Source: Actinomycetota bacterium (GTDB taxonomy: Bacteria; Actinomycetota; Thermoleophilia; Solirubrobacterales; 70-9). From it: a stretch of 29,878 nucleotides of DNA. Each line of letters starts with the position of its first letter. Position 1 is the stretch's first letter. The DNA lies in contig JAFDWD010000007.1 of assembly GCA_018268695.1 (NCBI GenBank), positions 1 through 29,878 on the forward strand, read 5' to 3'. Made by a program: the position numbers and the translations under genes. The notes under the pieces are model-generated. The model saw only the letters and a list, made by a program, of their open reading frames with translations. It searched no databases and was not told the origin of the DNA. This document shows, piece by piece, positions 11,724 through 22,266 of this stretch.

Positions 11724-12818
11724 ATGGAGAGCGTAAGATTAACCCAAAAAGGTAGGTTGTCGTTGTGATGTAAATTTGGTATAAGACGGTACTCATACGG
11801 ATATGTTTGTCTTCCGAGCACAAGAAGAATCAAACATGGTTTTGATATTACATCCTGCGTTAGGAGTGAAAGCTTCGTTCTATTTTACCCTTGCTTCGGA
11901 ACTAGCGAGACAAAAATATCACGTTGTCGTGGGTGAATACCGTGGTATGGACTTAAGAATATTGTTAAATTTCAATTCAGGTCTTGGATCTTCCAATATT
12001 CGAGCGGGAAAAGGAAAACATGGAGATTGGGGGTATTTGAGAAGGCAAAAAATTAATTATTCAATTTGAAGATATTTTGATATGATTCGGTACGAATTCT
12101 CATCAGTTGTGGAGAAAACCCGAGAGTTATTTCCTAACTGTAAAATAATTCTAACTGGACACTCTCTTGGAGGGCACTTGTCCGTCTTATATCTTTCCTA
12201 TTTATTACATACTGGAAGTAAAATGAAATTGCAATATTAACGTTTTTAGGTCAAGACATCTACAACGATGTCGTTGGTTTGATCATGATTACATCTACTT
12301 CTGTTCACTGGAAGCACTTTGGATTTGTTTTGCTGATATTTTCCTGGCTAATTTGGTTGATATCTTCAATCCTCGGATATTATCCAGGTAAATTCAAAAC
12401 AGTTATTTCTTTATTTCTTTGAGGCCAATACTTTGGTTTTGGAACCCGAGAATCTGCCGGCATGATGAAAGATTGGTGTTATGAGGCAAGAAACGGAAAG
12501 TGGAAATTGAGAAATTGCCCCTACGATCTCGAAGAAAATTTGAAACAAGTACCATATCTGTGCAACTAATATACGTAGATTAACAAACCCTTCATATGGT
12601 TCAACATGGAAGCAGACACTTTTTGTCCCCAAAAAGGATCAAAATATTTTGCCTCGAAAATGGCTGCTTCCGAGCACGAATTTCAATACCTGAGCTTAGA
12701 ATCTTTAAATCTTTCACCGAAAATAGGAGCAAAATCACATTTTTTTTGGGCAAAACAACCAAGTCATTTTATTCCCAACGTTACTCCTTTCATTTCCAAA
12801 ATACGAAGCAAAATTTAA
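11724..12818 (+). CDS. alpha/beta-hydrolase, COG4757-like
   Basis: Seven exons (11724-11751, 11786-11944, 11981-12032, 12072-12217, 12250-12387, 12424-12548, 12579-12818) give 295 residues; introns are 30-39 nt. The opening LILHPALGVKASFYFTLA, then EYRGLGSSNIRAGKGKHGDW, resembles the uncharacterised bacterial COG4757 group, where such enzymes are predicted serine hydrolases. The nucleophile elbow is GHSLGG with Ser111; likely partners are Asp in EADTFCP and His in AKSHFFW. A hydrophobic stretch (FGFVLLIFSWLIWLISSILG) in the cap region could be a lid helix or a membrane segment. No signal peptide. Substrate unknown; ester or lipid hydrolysis is a family-level guess. Confidence 0.88.
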
Positions 12819-13025
12819 AATTCAATTTTGTACTCATTCGATGTTACACTAAATCAACAACATCTTTTACAAATGTATCACATTCGGAACAAAAGCATGT
12901 TCAATAATTGATAAAAAATTTTTTCGATTTTTTTGTTTATTTTCAGGATATATAAATCCAAAAGTGTTTGATAAAGGTAGTAATAATATAATTTACAGAC
13001 TGTATAATTCCAAGGTATACAAACA

Positions 13026-14143
13026 TTAATTAAAAGGACAACAGTTACGCGATCTTGGTTGTGCTGTTGGAAAACTTTGATGGCTGTCCTTTACACTTCC
13101 TTTAGATAAATCGAATTGTTCGTTTTCGAGTATTTTCTCTACTAAATAATATGAAGCTTCTTTAATTCCAAGATCGTCTTTGGCTGAAGTCAAAAACCTA
13201 AAAATCGTTACTAAAATGTATGTGTATCAAACTACCATTTTTCGAAGCCATGCTCATCGCAAAATTTGTCATAATTTAGTGATCTTCTTTCTTCTTCTTT
13301 GAGTAGATCACACTGGAAATATTAGATTGCGGTATTAGAAAAGAGGGTACCTTATTGGCCAAAAGAACGACGGGAATAATTTTACCGTTTGGTAGGGTAA
13401 CCTTGCTGTCGATATCTTGTTTCCATTTTGTCACGGATTGGAATGTTTTTTCCTTCGTTACATCAAATACAATGAAAGCTCCCCTTGCTTCTCTATAGTA
13501 CATCTACAACTATGACTTAAAATAAAATGTCACATACTCGAGTTAAATTCGCAAATCTTTCTTGGCCTACATATTCGTATCAACAATTGTAGTAAAAAAT
13601 GAACCTGCAATATCCCATAATTGTACACTAATTACTGTGTTTTGATTCCATGGTAATTCTTTGACACAAAAATCGACACCAATCTAAATAGTTTGTGATA
13701 TTTTCAGTGCAAATATTTACTGTAGCTTTATAATTGCCATCAAACGTTCCCACAGTATATCTTTGAATTAGACTTGTCTTTCCAGTAGCTGTAATTTCAA
13801 TAAGTGTTACAATAAATACACAGTTTAGTAAAAATTTACCGACATCTCCAACAACGATAATCTTGCACGGATATTCTACACTCTCTCGTGCCACAACAGG
13901 TGAATCAACAGATTTGAACTCTTCGATGGCCTTCAATAGCTTAATTCTGTGACCCATACTATGTATTCCCATTTCTTTGAAAAAAAAAATTGATAAGCAA
14001 AAAGTATAAAATGTTCTACTTTCAAGATGACTGTCATCCAATTCTTTCAGAGTTTCAAAATCGATATGATTTGTTTCAAATGTAGAAGAGTATTCAGCCA
14101 ACCCGAGACGGTCCAGAAATTGCGAAATCGCTAATACCTTCAT
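13026..14143 (-). CDS. SAM domain fused to a Rab32-family GTPase
   Basis: Eight exons (14143-14020, 13974-13840, 13788-13721, 13683-13605, 13566-13538, 13503-13351, 13312-13236, 13197-13026) give 278 residues. Residues 1-62 form a SAM domain (FLDRLGLAEYSSTFE, then LEKMGIHSMGHRIKLLKAI, restored by a 45-nt intron). A GTPase follows: P-loop GDVATGKT (84-91), switch I YKATIGVDF, WDIAGQERF, LLANKCDL, TSAKDD. WDIAGQ in place of WDTAGQ, the SKVTLPNG insertion and VLLANKCD are Rab32/38 hallmarks. The tail NCCPFN fits a CCXXX double-geranylgeranylation site, so a membrane GTPase of lysosome-related or mitochondria-associated traffic is expected. The SAM domain could oligomerise it or recruit a partner. 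It diverges from the PINX1-like gene. Confidence 0.92.
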
Positions 14144-14324
14144 TACGTTTCAAAAATTCTACCTGATTTTTCTGGGTTTTGCGTAGCAGGAAAAGTGTCT
14201 TTTGTTGGCGATGCCATTAGGTTTGGCAATTTGTTCTTTTTGTTTGCCTTTGTTCTGGAGGGAAGTTTCAATCCACACGAGGAGGAACTCTGTCCAATTT
14301 GCCAGAAAAGGGAAAAGAAGAAGA
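14144..14324. promoter_or_regulatory. bidirectional promoter gap, SAM-Rab32 / PINX1-like
   Basis: 181 nt between divergent ATGs. No conserved motif recognised; promoter role follows from arrangement. Confidence 0.4.
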
Positions 14325-15250
14325 ATGAGTGCCCAGATAATGTAAGTTGGTAAAAATGCATCATCGCTGAACAAAACAGTATTACTCGAAAAGAGAGAAA
14401 ACAGAGAATTTCTGTTGATCCAAATAACGAACAGTGGGTAAATGATAAAACAAATTTTGGGTTTAAAATGATGTCAAAAATGGTACAAAGGGTGGTACAT
14501 TTTAACACTTCAGGGATGGAGTGAAGGAAAAGGACTTGGAGTAAATGAACAAGGAATTACGGAAAACATAAAGGCAAAAAAAATCATAGAAAAACGAGGT
14601 ACTTTTACATTGATTGTGTAATTCGTTCTTAGGAATTGGAGCTAATTCCAAAAATCTTAATCATAACTGGGAAGATAACGCCGTGATCTTTTCAGGAATA
14701 CTTCAAAACTTAAATTCTGTTTATAATACTCAAGAATCTGTCCCAGAAGAAGAAAAAGAAACATTACAATTATTTACAAAAGCATCATCAGGCGAAGAAA
14801 AAAAGAAAAAGCGGAAAAAAACAAAGCTATTGACCGAAACCGAAGTTGCTGTTGAAACTATAGTGGACACTAGTGTCGCTGAAGAACCTAAGTCGGTTAC
14901 TCCCAAACATTTTATGTAAATTAACTTTAGTTCGACTCACATTGTCAGACGAAAACGTACACTTACTTCCAAAAATGTAAAATCTTACAGCAACGATGAT
15001 ATTAATGCAATATTGGGTGTAACTTCACGGAAATCTACCAAAGAAACCCAAAAGGATGCAACGACAGAAATTCCACAAGCAGAATTCCCTATTATTACAA
15101 AAAAAGAGAGTTTACAAGCATATTTTGCCAAAAAATCTAAAAGTATATATAGATTTCAACGATTAGTAATTTTTTCCAGCAGAAGATCAAGAAGTTCATG
15201 AAGAGGAAGAAGATCCATATGCTACTCCAAGAATTAGTTTCTCCCAATGA
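14325..15250 (+). CDS. PINX1: G-patch protein, PINX1/Gno1-like
   Basis: Six exons (14325-14341, 14380-14482, 14514-14598, 14633-14915, 14949-15142, 15180-15250) give 250 residues; the first coding exon is 17 nt. The N-terminus RKQRISVDPNNEQWVNDK, then FGFKMMSKMGWSEGKGLGV and NEQGITENIKAKK, followed by GIGANSKNLNHNW, follows the PINX1 pattern of a G-patch (about 41-62) plus the short motif after it. Downstream is a basic nuclear/nucleolar-type signal (KKKKRKKTK), a second conserved-looking block (RKRTLTSKNVKSYSNDDI) and an acidic end. PINX1/Gno1 proteins activate the DEAH helicase Prp43 in ribosome and snoRNA processing; telomerase inhibition is described in animals. The gene converges on alpha-tubulin. 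Confidence 0.9.
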
Positions 15251-15400
15251 GTTTGTACAATATGTTTTCCAAATGCGGCAACTAAATTTTTCAAAGAGAA
15301 GAAAGAAATAAAATCATTCAGAAGTGTGACTTTTTTGTTGATTTTTTTATTTTTATGGACAAAATTATTCTTACAATGTTGCAAGAGAGAGCAAAGGTGC

Positions 15401-17098
<1,698 letters not shown>

Positions 17099-17494
17099 CT
17101 AAAGTACAGCAAAAGTAACAAAAATTATTACAAGTATTGTCCAAGAGAAGGATTTAATTATTTTTTCTTTGATCGATTCTACCGCTAAAAGTGATCCGAA
17201 TGCAGAAAAAAATCGCAACATAATATTTACACGTTCATTAGACGATAAGTTCAAATAGAGGTCGTATGAAAGCGCCAGTTCGCCAAGAGAAACTATAAAT
17301 TCCAAAACAATAAATCGGGCGGTAATTGGTGGCCTTGTTAGTTGCAAAAGCCACTTCAATGCAAATAGTTGCACCAACCGGATTGAACAACATAACACAA
17401 ACAAAATGAACTTCTTCTCAAAATTTTGTAGAATGGGAGAAAGAATTGCAGAAATTCCCAATAAAGAAATGGCGAGAATAGTTTTCCACCCCAT
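17099..17494 (-). CDS. small multi-pass membrane protein, unrecognised
   Basis: Intronless frame of 131 residues with an ATG start and TAG stop. It is dominated by hydrophobic segments at about 5-22, 28-50, 60-80, 88-105 and 113-131, ending FSWTILVIIFVTFAVL at the C-terminus, so four or five membrane spans are likely. There is no signal peptide distinct from the first span. I recognise no family. Support for a real gene is the length, the clean membrane pattern and the gap it fills between alpha-tubulin and a divergent gene; no homology supports it, and a hydrophobic ORF can arise in T-rich DNA. Confidence 0.55.
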   Translation of the reverse strand: MGWKTILAISLLGISAILSPILQNFEKKFILFVLCCSIRLVQLFALKWLLQLTRPPITARFIVLEFIVSLGELALSYDLYLNLSSNERVNIMLRFFSAFGSLLAVESIKEKIIKSFSWTILVIIFVTFAVL

Positions 17495-17816
17495 CTACAC
17501 TCACACAGACAGTTTTCCAACAACTGACGTCGCTTGTGTCGTTGTACTGTTTTGTTTGCGGAGACGAGTGAGTTCGTACTACAGAGGAACCAGGACCAAG
17601 GAACTTGCAGAGGTGGGCATTTTCTCAGGAGGAGGTAGGATTTAGCAACCATCGATAGGTTTGTTTGCCGCCTCTGCGTACGCTGGACCTCGCGATAAAC
17701 GAAGAAAAAAAGTCACGTGATTCCTGAAGTTCGTTTGTTCTCAAGAAACCACTAGTTTTGTTGAAATCGTCCAATTTTCATTATTGAACATCCACAAACC
17801 AAAAACAACAAGAAAA
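17495..17816. promoter_or_regulatory. divergent upstream region, membrane protein / FAD monooxygenase
   Basis: 322 nt between divergent ATGs, with no supported gene. Contains TGACGTC at 17525-17531 (CRE-like, one base short of the palindrome) and an E-box at 17714-17719. Likely promoters for both genes, by position. Confidence 0.4.
17714..17724. promoter_or_regulatory. E-box element CACGTGATTCC upstream of the FAD monooxygenase
   Basis: Identical 11-mer to 11644-11654. With flanks it reads GTCACGTGAT, one base from the CLEAR-type sequence GTCACGTGAC bound by MiT/TFE factors in animals. It lies 92 nt before the ATG. Whether such a factor exists here is unknown. Confidence 0.35.
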
Positions 17817-19384
17817 ATGATCGAATTTATTCTAGGGGTATTTTTGGCCTTTACGATTTTCTGGAAATACGTAATGCCTTGGGCCACGATGGATTATCGA
17901 CCTATTGAATTGAACACAGTGCCATTGGACGAAAAAAATCCCAAGCAACCATTTCAGAAAGTGGTTATTATCGGAGGAAGTATAGTAGGTACGCACATTT
18001 TCAAAAAATCAACTTGAGTCAGGAATGGCTGCTGCAAAGATGTTCTCAAAACATTCAAAAGAAGTCATAGTCCTTGAAAAAGCCAAAATGGAACCAGATA
18101 GATGTCACGTGCCACAAGCATATCAAAGCCATACCCTTTTATGGAGAGGATTACAAACGCTAAACAGAATATTTCCCGGACTAGGTAACCGAGAAGGAAT
18201 TGGTTCTAAGTTATTGAAGCTCAAGCTGTTGAAGATCATCCAGAAGCAGTTTTCTTTGACTGGGGATCTGATTCCCAATGGCACAGCGAAGGAGGATGGA
18301 GAGCACCAATGAAAAGAGGAGAATTAGGAGTAGCCTATTCATCTATACAAAGAAACCTCTTAGAAATTATGGTCCGTGAAAGAACACAGAAAGTCCCCAA
18401 TGTCACTATTCTCGACGAAGCAACTGTTACTTCCTTTATTACGGATGTCAAAGATAAATCCAAAATTATCGGAGTGAAATATCAACGAAACGGAAAGATA
18501 GAAGAAATTTATGCAGATATGGTAGCCGATTGTGGGGGAGCAAATGCTCCCTCTCATCAATTAATTCCAACTCAAACTGGACTTCCCTTGGAAAAAACAA
18601 GCGTCAAAAGTAATCTCAATTACATGGGATTCTGTGTAGAATACGAAAAAAATTGTCCTCCTACATTTTTGTATTATCAACCCCATCCTCCAAATACCCA
18701 CAACGGAGTGATCCTCCTTCCATGGGGAAAAAAGGAAATTAACTTTACTTTAATTACAATTGGAGGCCTTTCTCGACCCCCTCGAGAAATTGACCAAATT
18801 GAAGAATACTTGAAAGAATACCCAAGAGCCTACGAAATGTACAAAGCTGGAAAAATTGTACGAAAACCAATGCCCTACGCCAAAGATGGAAGTGACTATT
18901 ACCATTATGAAAAAACTCCTTTGAAAGGATTTGTCGCCCTTGGAGATGCTGTTGCTAGTTTTAATCCTGTCTATGGACAAGGATTAACAACCGGTGCTGA
19001 AAGCGTCTTCCTTTTAGATTATCACCTTTGGAAACGTAATTAATTTTACGATGGTATCTAACTTTTGTAGATTCTCATCAACCTAATTGGGAACATGATT
19101 TCCAAAAAGATTTGTCCAAAAAACTATCTCTCGCTTATCTATTAGCAGCAGCTAGTGATATGCGATTTAAACAAACCAGTGGAGGAGGAAACTTGTACTA
19201 CTTTATCCCAATCTTGGACAAAATGTTTGGAAGCTTGATCAAAGCAGGTTCCAGAGACGCTCATAGCTTTGCAATATTTATGAAAACAGCCATGAATTAT
19301 GATGGATTCTTGGATGAAACATTTACTTTGAGTTTCTTTTATCATATGATTAGAGGAAATCTTCTTCTTGCGCTCGGAAAATAA
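17817..19384 (+). CDS. membrane-anchored FAD-dependent monooxygenase-like protein
   Basis: Exons 17817-17988, 18023-18184, 18220-19035 and 19071-19384 give 487 residues. A hydrophobic N-terminal anchor (residues 3-21) precedes the Rossmann motif VVIIGGSIVG (49-58), spliced to MAAAKMF, then VIVLEKAK and a second FAD site GDAVASFNPVYGQG. The block HVPQAYQSHTLLWRGLQ, then SEGGWRAPMKRGELG, is the pattern of bacterial and fungal UbiH-like FAD oxidoreductases of the GGSIAG type; squalene epoxidase was considered and fits less well. Intron 2 is ambiguous: acceptor 18219 (35 nt) was chosen because it matches local intron size; acceptor 18210 (26 nt) adds three residues. Hydroxylation of a hydrophobic substrate at a membrane is a family-level guess. 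The start is the first ATG of the frame. Confidence 0.87.
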
Positions 19385-19681
19385 TTGCTTATATCAATAA
19401 ATGATCGTTATTAATATATTTTGGTTATTTGGTGTTTATTTTGGAGGGGAGATTTCGGAGCATTGAATGTCTAGGAGTTAGCTAACCAAGTGAAAACTGG
19501 TGGTCCTTTCTGGCGTAAATTAGTAGTATTTAACTATTACTAATATTTCCAATTCAAATTATTTATTTGGTTAGAAAAACCATTTTAAAAAAAGCAATTT
19601 GGAAATTGTAAATTAATTTTATTTTACAGAAGAATAAATGCACTATTTATCCCCGCCATAATTATCTCAGATATTAGTTTC
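19385..19681. other. intergenic between convergent genes
   Basis: 297 nt of 3' sequence for the FAD monooxygenase (+) and the Rab (-). It contains AATAAA-type signals, a 10-nt palindrome GTTAGCTAAC (19477-19486) inside a locally G+C-richer patch, and a hairpin at 19519-19544. No ORF or RNA gene recognised. Confidence 0.45.
19519..19544. repeat. inverted repeat between convergent genes
   Basis: Arms ATTAGTAGTA and TATTACTAAT pair over 10 positions, one a G-U wobble, around a 6-nt loop. It lies near the middle of a convergent gap, like the one at 4330-4359. Confidence 0.4.
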
Positions 19682-20358
19682 TTATAAGATAGCACATTTG
19701 CACCAACCAAATGTAGATCCGCAGTCAATTGGTTTCTTTCCAACGGGGAGTTTCTTGTTAGAGAAGGGTTTTGACATATTAACTTTGTGTTCAATGAGTT
19801 GTTCAGCGAGTTGTTGGAAGATTTGTTCTACTCCATCTCCAGTTTTGGCACTGACTTCAAGAAAAGGGATATTCAAAGAGTCAGCAAGGGCTTTTCCTTC
19901 AGAGCTTTCAATAACTCGAGTAGAAAGGTCGGCTTTGTTTCCAACCAAAATAATAGGGGTATTTTCAGGAGTGAAACGCTTAATTTCAGCGTACCAGGCA
20001 GGAATATTTTTGAAGCTTGTAGCATCGCATACATCATAGACTATTAAAACTCCAGAAGATCCTCTGTAATAACTGGACGTAATGTATCGAAATCGTTCTT
20101 GGCCAGCAGTATCCCAAATTTGCATTTTGACTTTCATATCCTTTACGACGATTCTTCGAAAGGAGAAATCAACTCCAAGAGTGGGTGTAAAAGTAGTATT
20201 GAAGGCTCCATCAACGTACTGTAACATTAATGATGATTTTCCAACTCCAGAATCACCAACTATGAGAATTTTAGCGAGCAAGTCACTACAATAGTTAAGA
20301 AAGTGGGAAGAAGAGCTTACTAATCGCTAACAGCGTTGTGTGTTTGTTTAGTATCCAT
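19682..20358 (-). CDS. Rab-family small GTPase, Rab1/8-like
   Basis: Exons 20358-20321 and 20285-19682 (35-nt intron) give 213 residues with the leader MDTKQTHNAVSDYDLLAKIL. All G-box motifs are intact: P-loop GDSGVGKSS (23-31), TLGVDF in switch I, WDTAGQERFR, GNKADL and SAK. RYITSSYYRGSSGVLIVYDV is close to the Rab1/Rab8/Rab18 group; I cannot assign a subfamily. The tail CKCAIL carries two cysteines in a CXCXXX arrangement that could be geranylgeranylated. The unspliced frame begins only at a TTG; the upstream ATG exon supplies the real start. Role: vesicle tethering in the secretory or recycling pathway, by family. Confidence 0.93.
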
Positions 20359-20939
20359 ACTGATATTGTTGCTTATGTTTTGTTTTTTGAAAATGAAAAC
20401 CACAACCTCGAATTCAACCTTTTCGCTTCATCGTCTTGTGTTTGTGGAACAAATTCTTCGAAAAAAAAACGACACGAAAAAGACATATGTAATAAACAGT
20501 GTCGACGTCTTGTTCAACTTGAACCTCAACCAGCAAACAAGAAATTCGATGAACCCAACAAGATTTCTTTGGAATAGCTCCATCTGAAAAGTTTTCTCCT
20601 GAGAACTTTTTTTCTCTATCTTTCTATTTGGACCGTCGGCAAAAAAAGATCTGGACCATTCTAACCATTAATTAAGGAATGCCAATACTCTCAACTGTCA
20701 TCCATCCTTCAAATAGTAAGTGGATTACTTTTTTCTTGTTTTGTTTGTTTATATGATGGAATATTGGAATTACCGTCCAAGTGTTTCTTTGAAGACAACT
20801 TGCTGTACTGATTATGTTACTCTTTCCTTTTTTTTGTGTTTTTCTAATGAACCAAGCTAATTGCTTGCAGGACAATGAAGGAGATGCCAAAGGTGAACAT
20901 GAATTCTTTTGGTTAATTTATTCGCAATAAAATAAGCTC
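20359..20939. other. longest gene-free stretch: Rab promoter and unexplained sequence
   Basis: 581 nt between the Rab start and the mL46 stop, both minus-strand genes. The part next to the Rab is presumably its promoter. Around 20680-20930 the plus strand has an ATG followed by a perfect donor (GTAAGT at 20717) and a good acceptor (GCTTGCAG at about 20870), but no in-frame joining gave a convincing protein. A 72-codon minus frame (20890-20672) has no recognisable motif. A small ncRNA or mini-gene is possible; nothing is supported. Confidence 0.4.
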
Positions 20940-22224
20940 TCATTTTTGTTCTTGTTGTGCAGTATTTTCTTTTGGATCTTTTTCAAAATCAATCGTGTGT
21001 AAGTCATCCCAGAGTAACTTTTCAAGATAAGATGCTTCTTTTGTGTCGAGGTATTCTTTGAGTTCGTATTTTGTCACCCATAACCAATCTTTATACCACG
21101 GCATTTTTACAGCTGGATTTCCAACAATATATTGTGCTTTGAAATAGAAAATCTATGATTGTGAGAATGAATTTTAACAAGAATGAAAAGTTTTAAATTC
21201 TCAAAATAAAATACGATAATCAATAATGTTCCTACTTTTGAGCCTTGTGCACCTAACTTTTTTTGGTTTTCAGCGTCATAGTCGTATGTATAATAACCAG
21301 CAGGACCGTTGCCAATGAAAAATGCTTTCATTTCACTGGGACGATATATTTGATAAAAGTGTCTCTCTGCAGTCTAAACAATTATTTACTTGAATCTTGG
21401 TTGCAAACTACCTTTCTGAGCGAACTTCCATCCTCTGCAGGATCATATAAAGCCTCTGGAAAACCCCAAGAATGGTCATTACGATCTTTTTTTACAATCA
21501 AATATAATCTTTCGGTAACTTTTCGATTCAACGATTTGCGATCATTTTGTTGATCTGCCAGCGTCAAAATTGAACCTTCCTTCGACATAACAACTTCTTC
21601 CTCTTCTTCTTCTTCTGTTACTTTCATCATTTTTCGTAATTTTTCAGCATAAAGAGGATCTAATTCTACTTTTTCTGTTTTTGTAGGTGAAGTTGAAGGA
21701 GTGCCCTCTACAGTTGGAGTACTGGTACCAGGTACCTCTGTGGATTCTTTCTTTTTTTTCTCTTTCTTCTTTCCAGTATCAGTAGCACCTTCTTTATCTT
21801 TGAGCTCCCCTTTCATCGATGCAAGTTCCTCTTCAACCCTAACCATAATTAAGAAAAGAAGAAGAATTTCTTACGCTTTGTCATCGTATTCGTCTTGCAA
21901 TTTCTTCAATTTTGCATGTTTTTCGTCGAATCTTCTCTTTGCTTCAATATCCATGGCTGGAGTTGGAGGGAATACGTAGGGATGTCTTTGGAAGATAATA
22001 CCCGCCATTATTCTATGTGTTTGTTGAGCTAAAGGAACGCCAGGAAACTCCTTTTGTGGTTCTATTTCAGGAAGAATATCCTTCTTTTTTTTTGGAGGTT
22101 GAGGAACTGGAATTCCTTTAAACATATTATTCGAAAAAGGGCGACTTAAACAAGAATGATGTTGTAAACTCGTATTTTGCACTGTATTATTTCTACATCG
22201 AAACCCACTTAAATGTACCAACAT
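20940..22224 (-). CDS. MRPL46: mitochondrial ribosomal protein mL46
   Basis: Exons 22224-21875, 21838-21412, 21373-21236 and 21152-20940 give 375 residues; introns are 36, 38 and 83 nt, the last the longest in the window. The N-terminus (MLVHLSGFRCRNN through CLSRPFSNN) is basic, without acidic residues, a likely mitochondrial presequence. PLAQQTHRIMAGIIFQRHP, then LGAQGSKIFYFKAQYIVGN and WLWVTKYELKEYL, match the mL46 pattern, including the Nudix-like fold segment LYLIVKKDRNDHSWGFPE. Splicing across 21374-21411 yields LRKTAERHFYQIY, as in MRPL46. A Lys/Glu/Ser/Thr-rich insert (about 125-190) is lineage-specific. It is a structural subunit of the mitoribosome large subunit. The upstream gene's stop is only 42 nt before its ATG. 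Confidence 0.93.
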
Positions 22225-22266
22225 TTTTACAACAAATATATCTTCTTGCAAAAATTCCCTTTTTTT

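Noticed and set aside
17817..19384. Squalene epoxidase identity for the FAD monooxygenase
   Set aside because: The HVPQAYQSHTLLWRGLQ and EGGWR blocks fit the GGSIAG-type UbiH-like group better, and squalene epoxidase motifs are not seen.
20672..20890. 72-codon minus-strand frame in the gap
   Set aside because: No motif or composition pattern supports it; first ATG and flanks are unremarkable.
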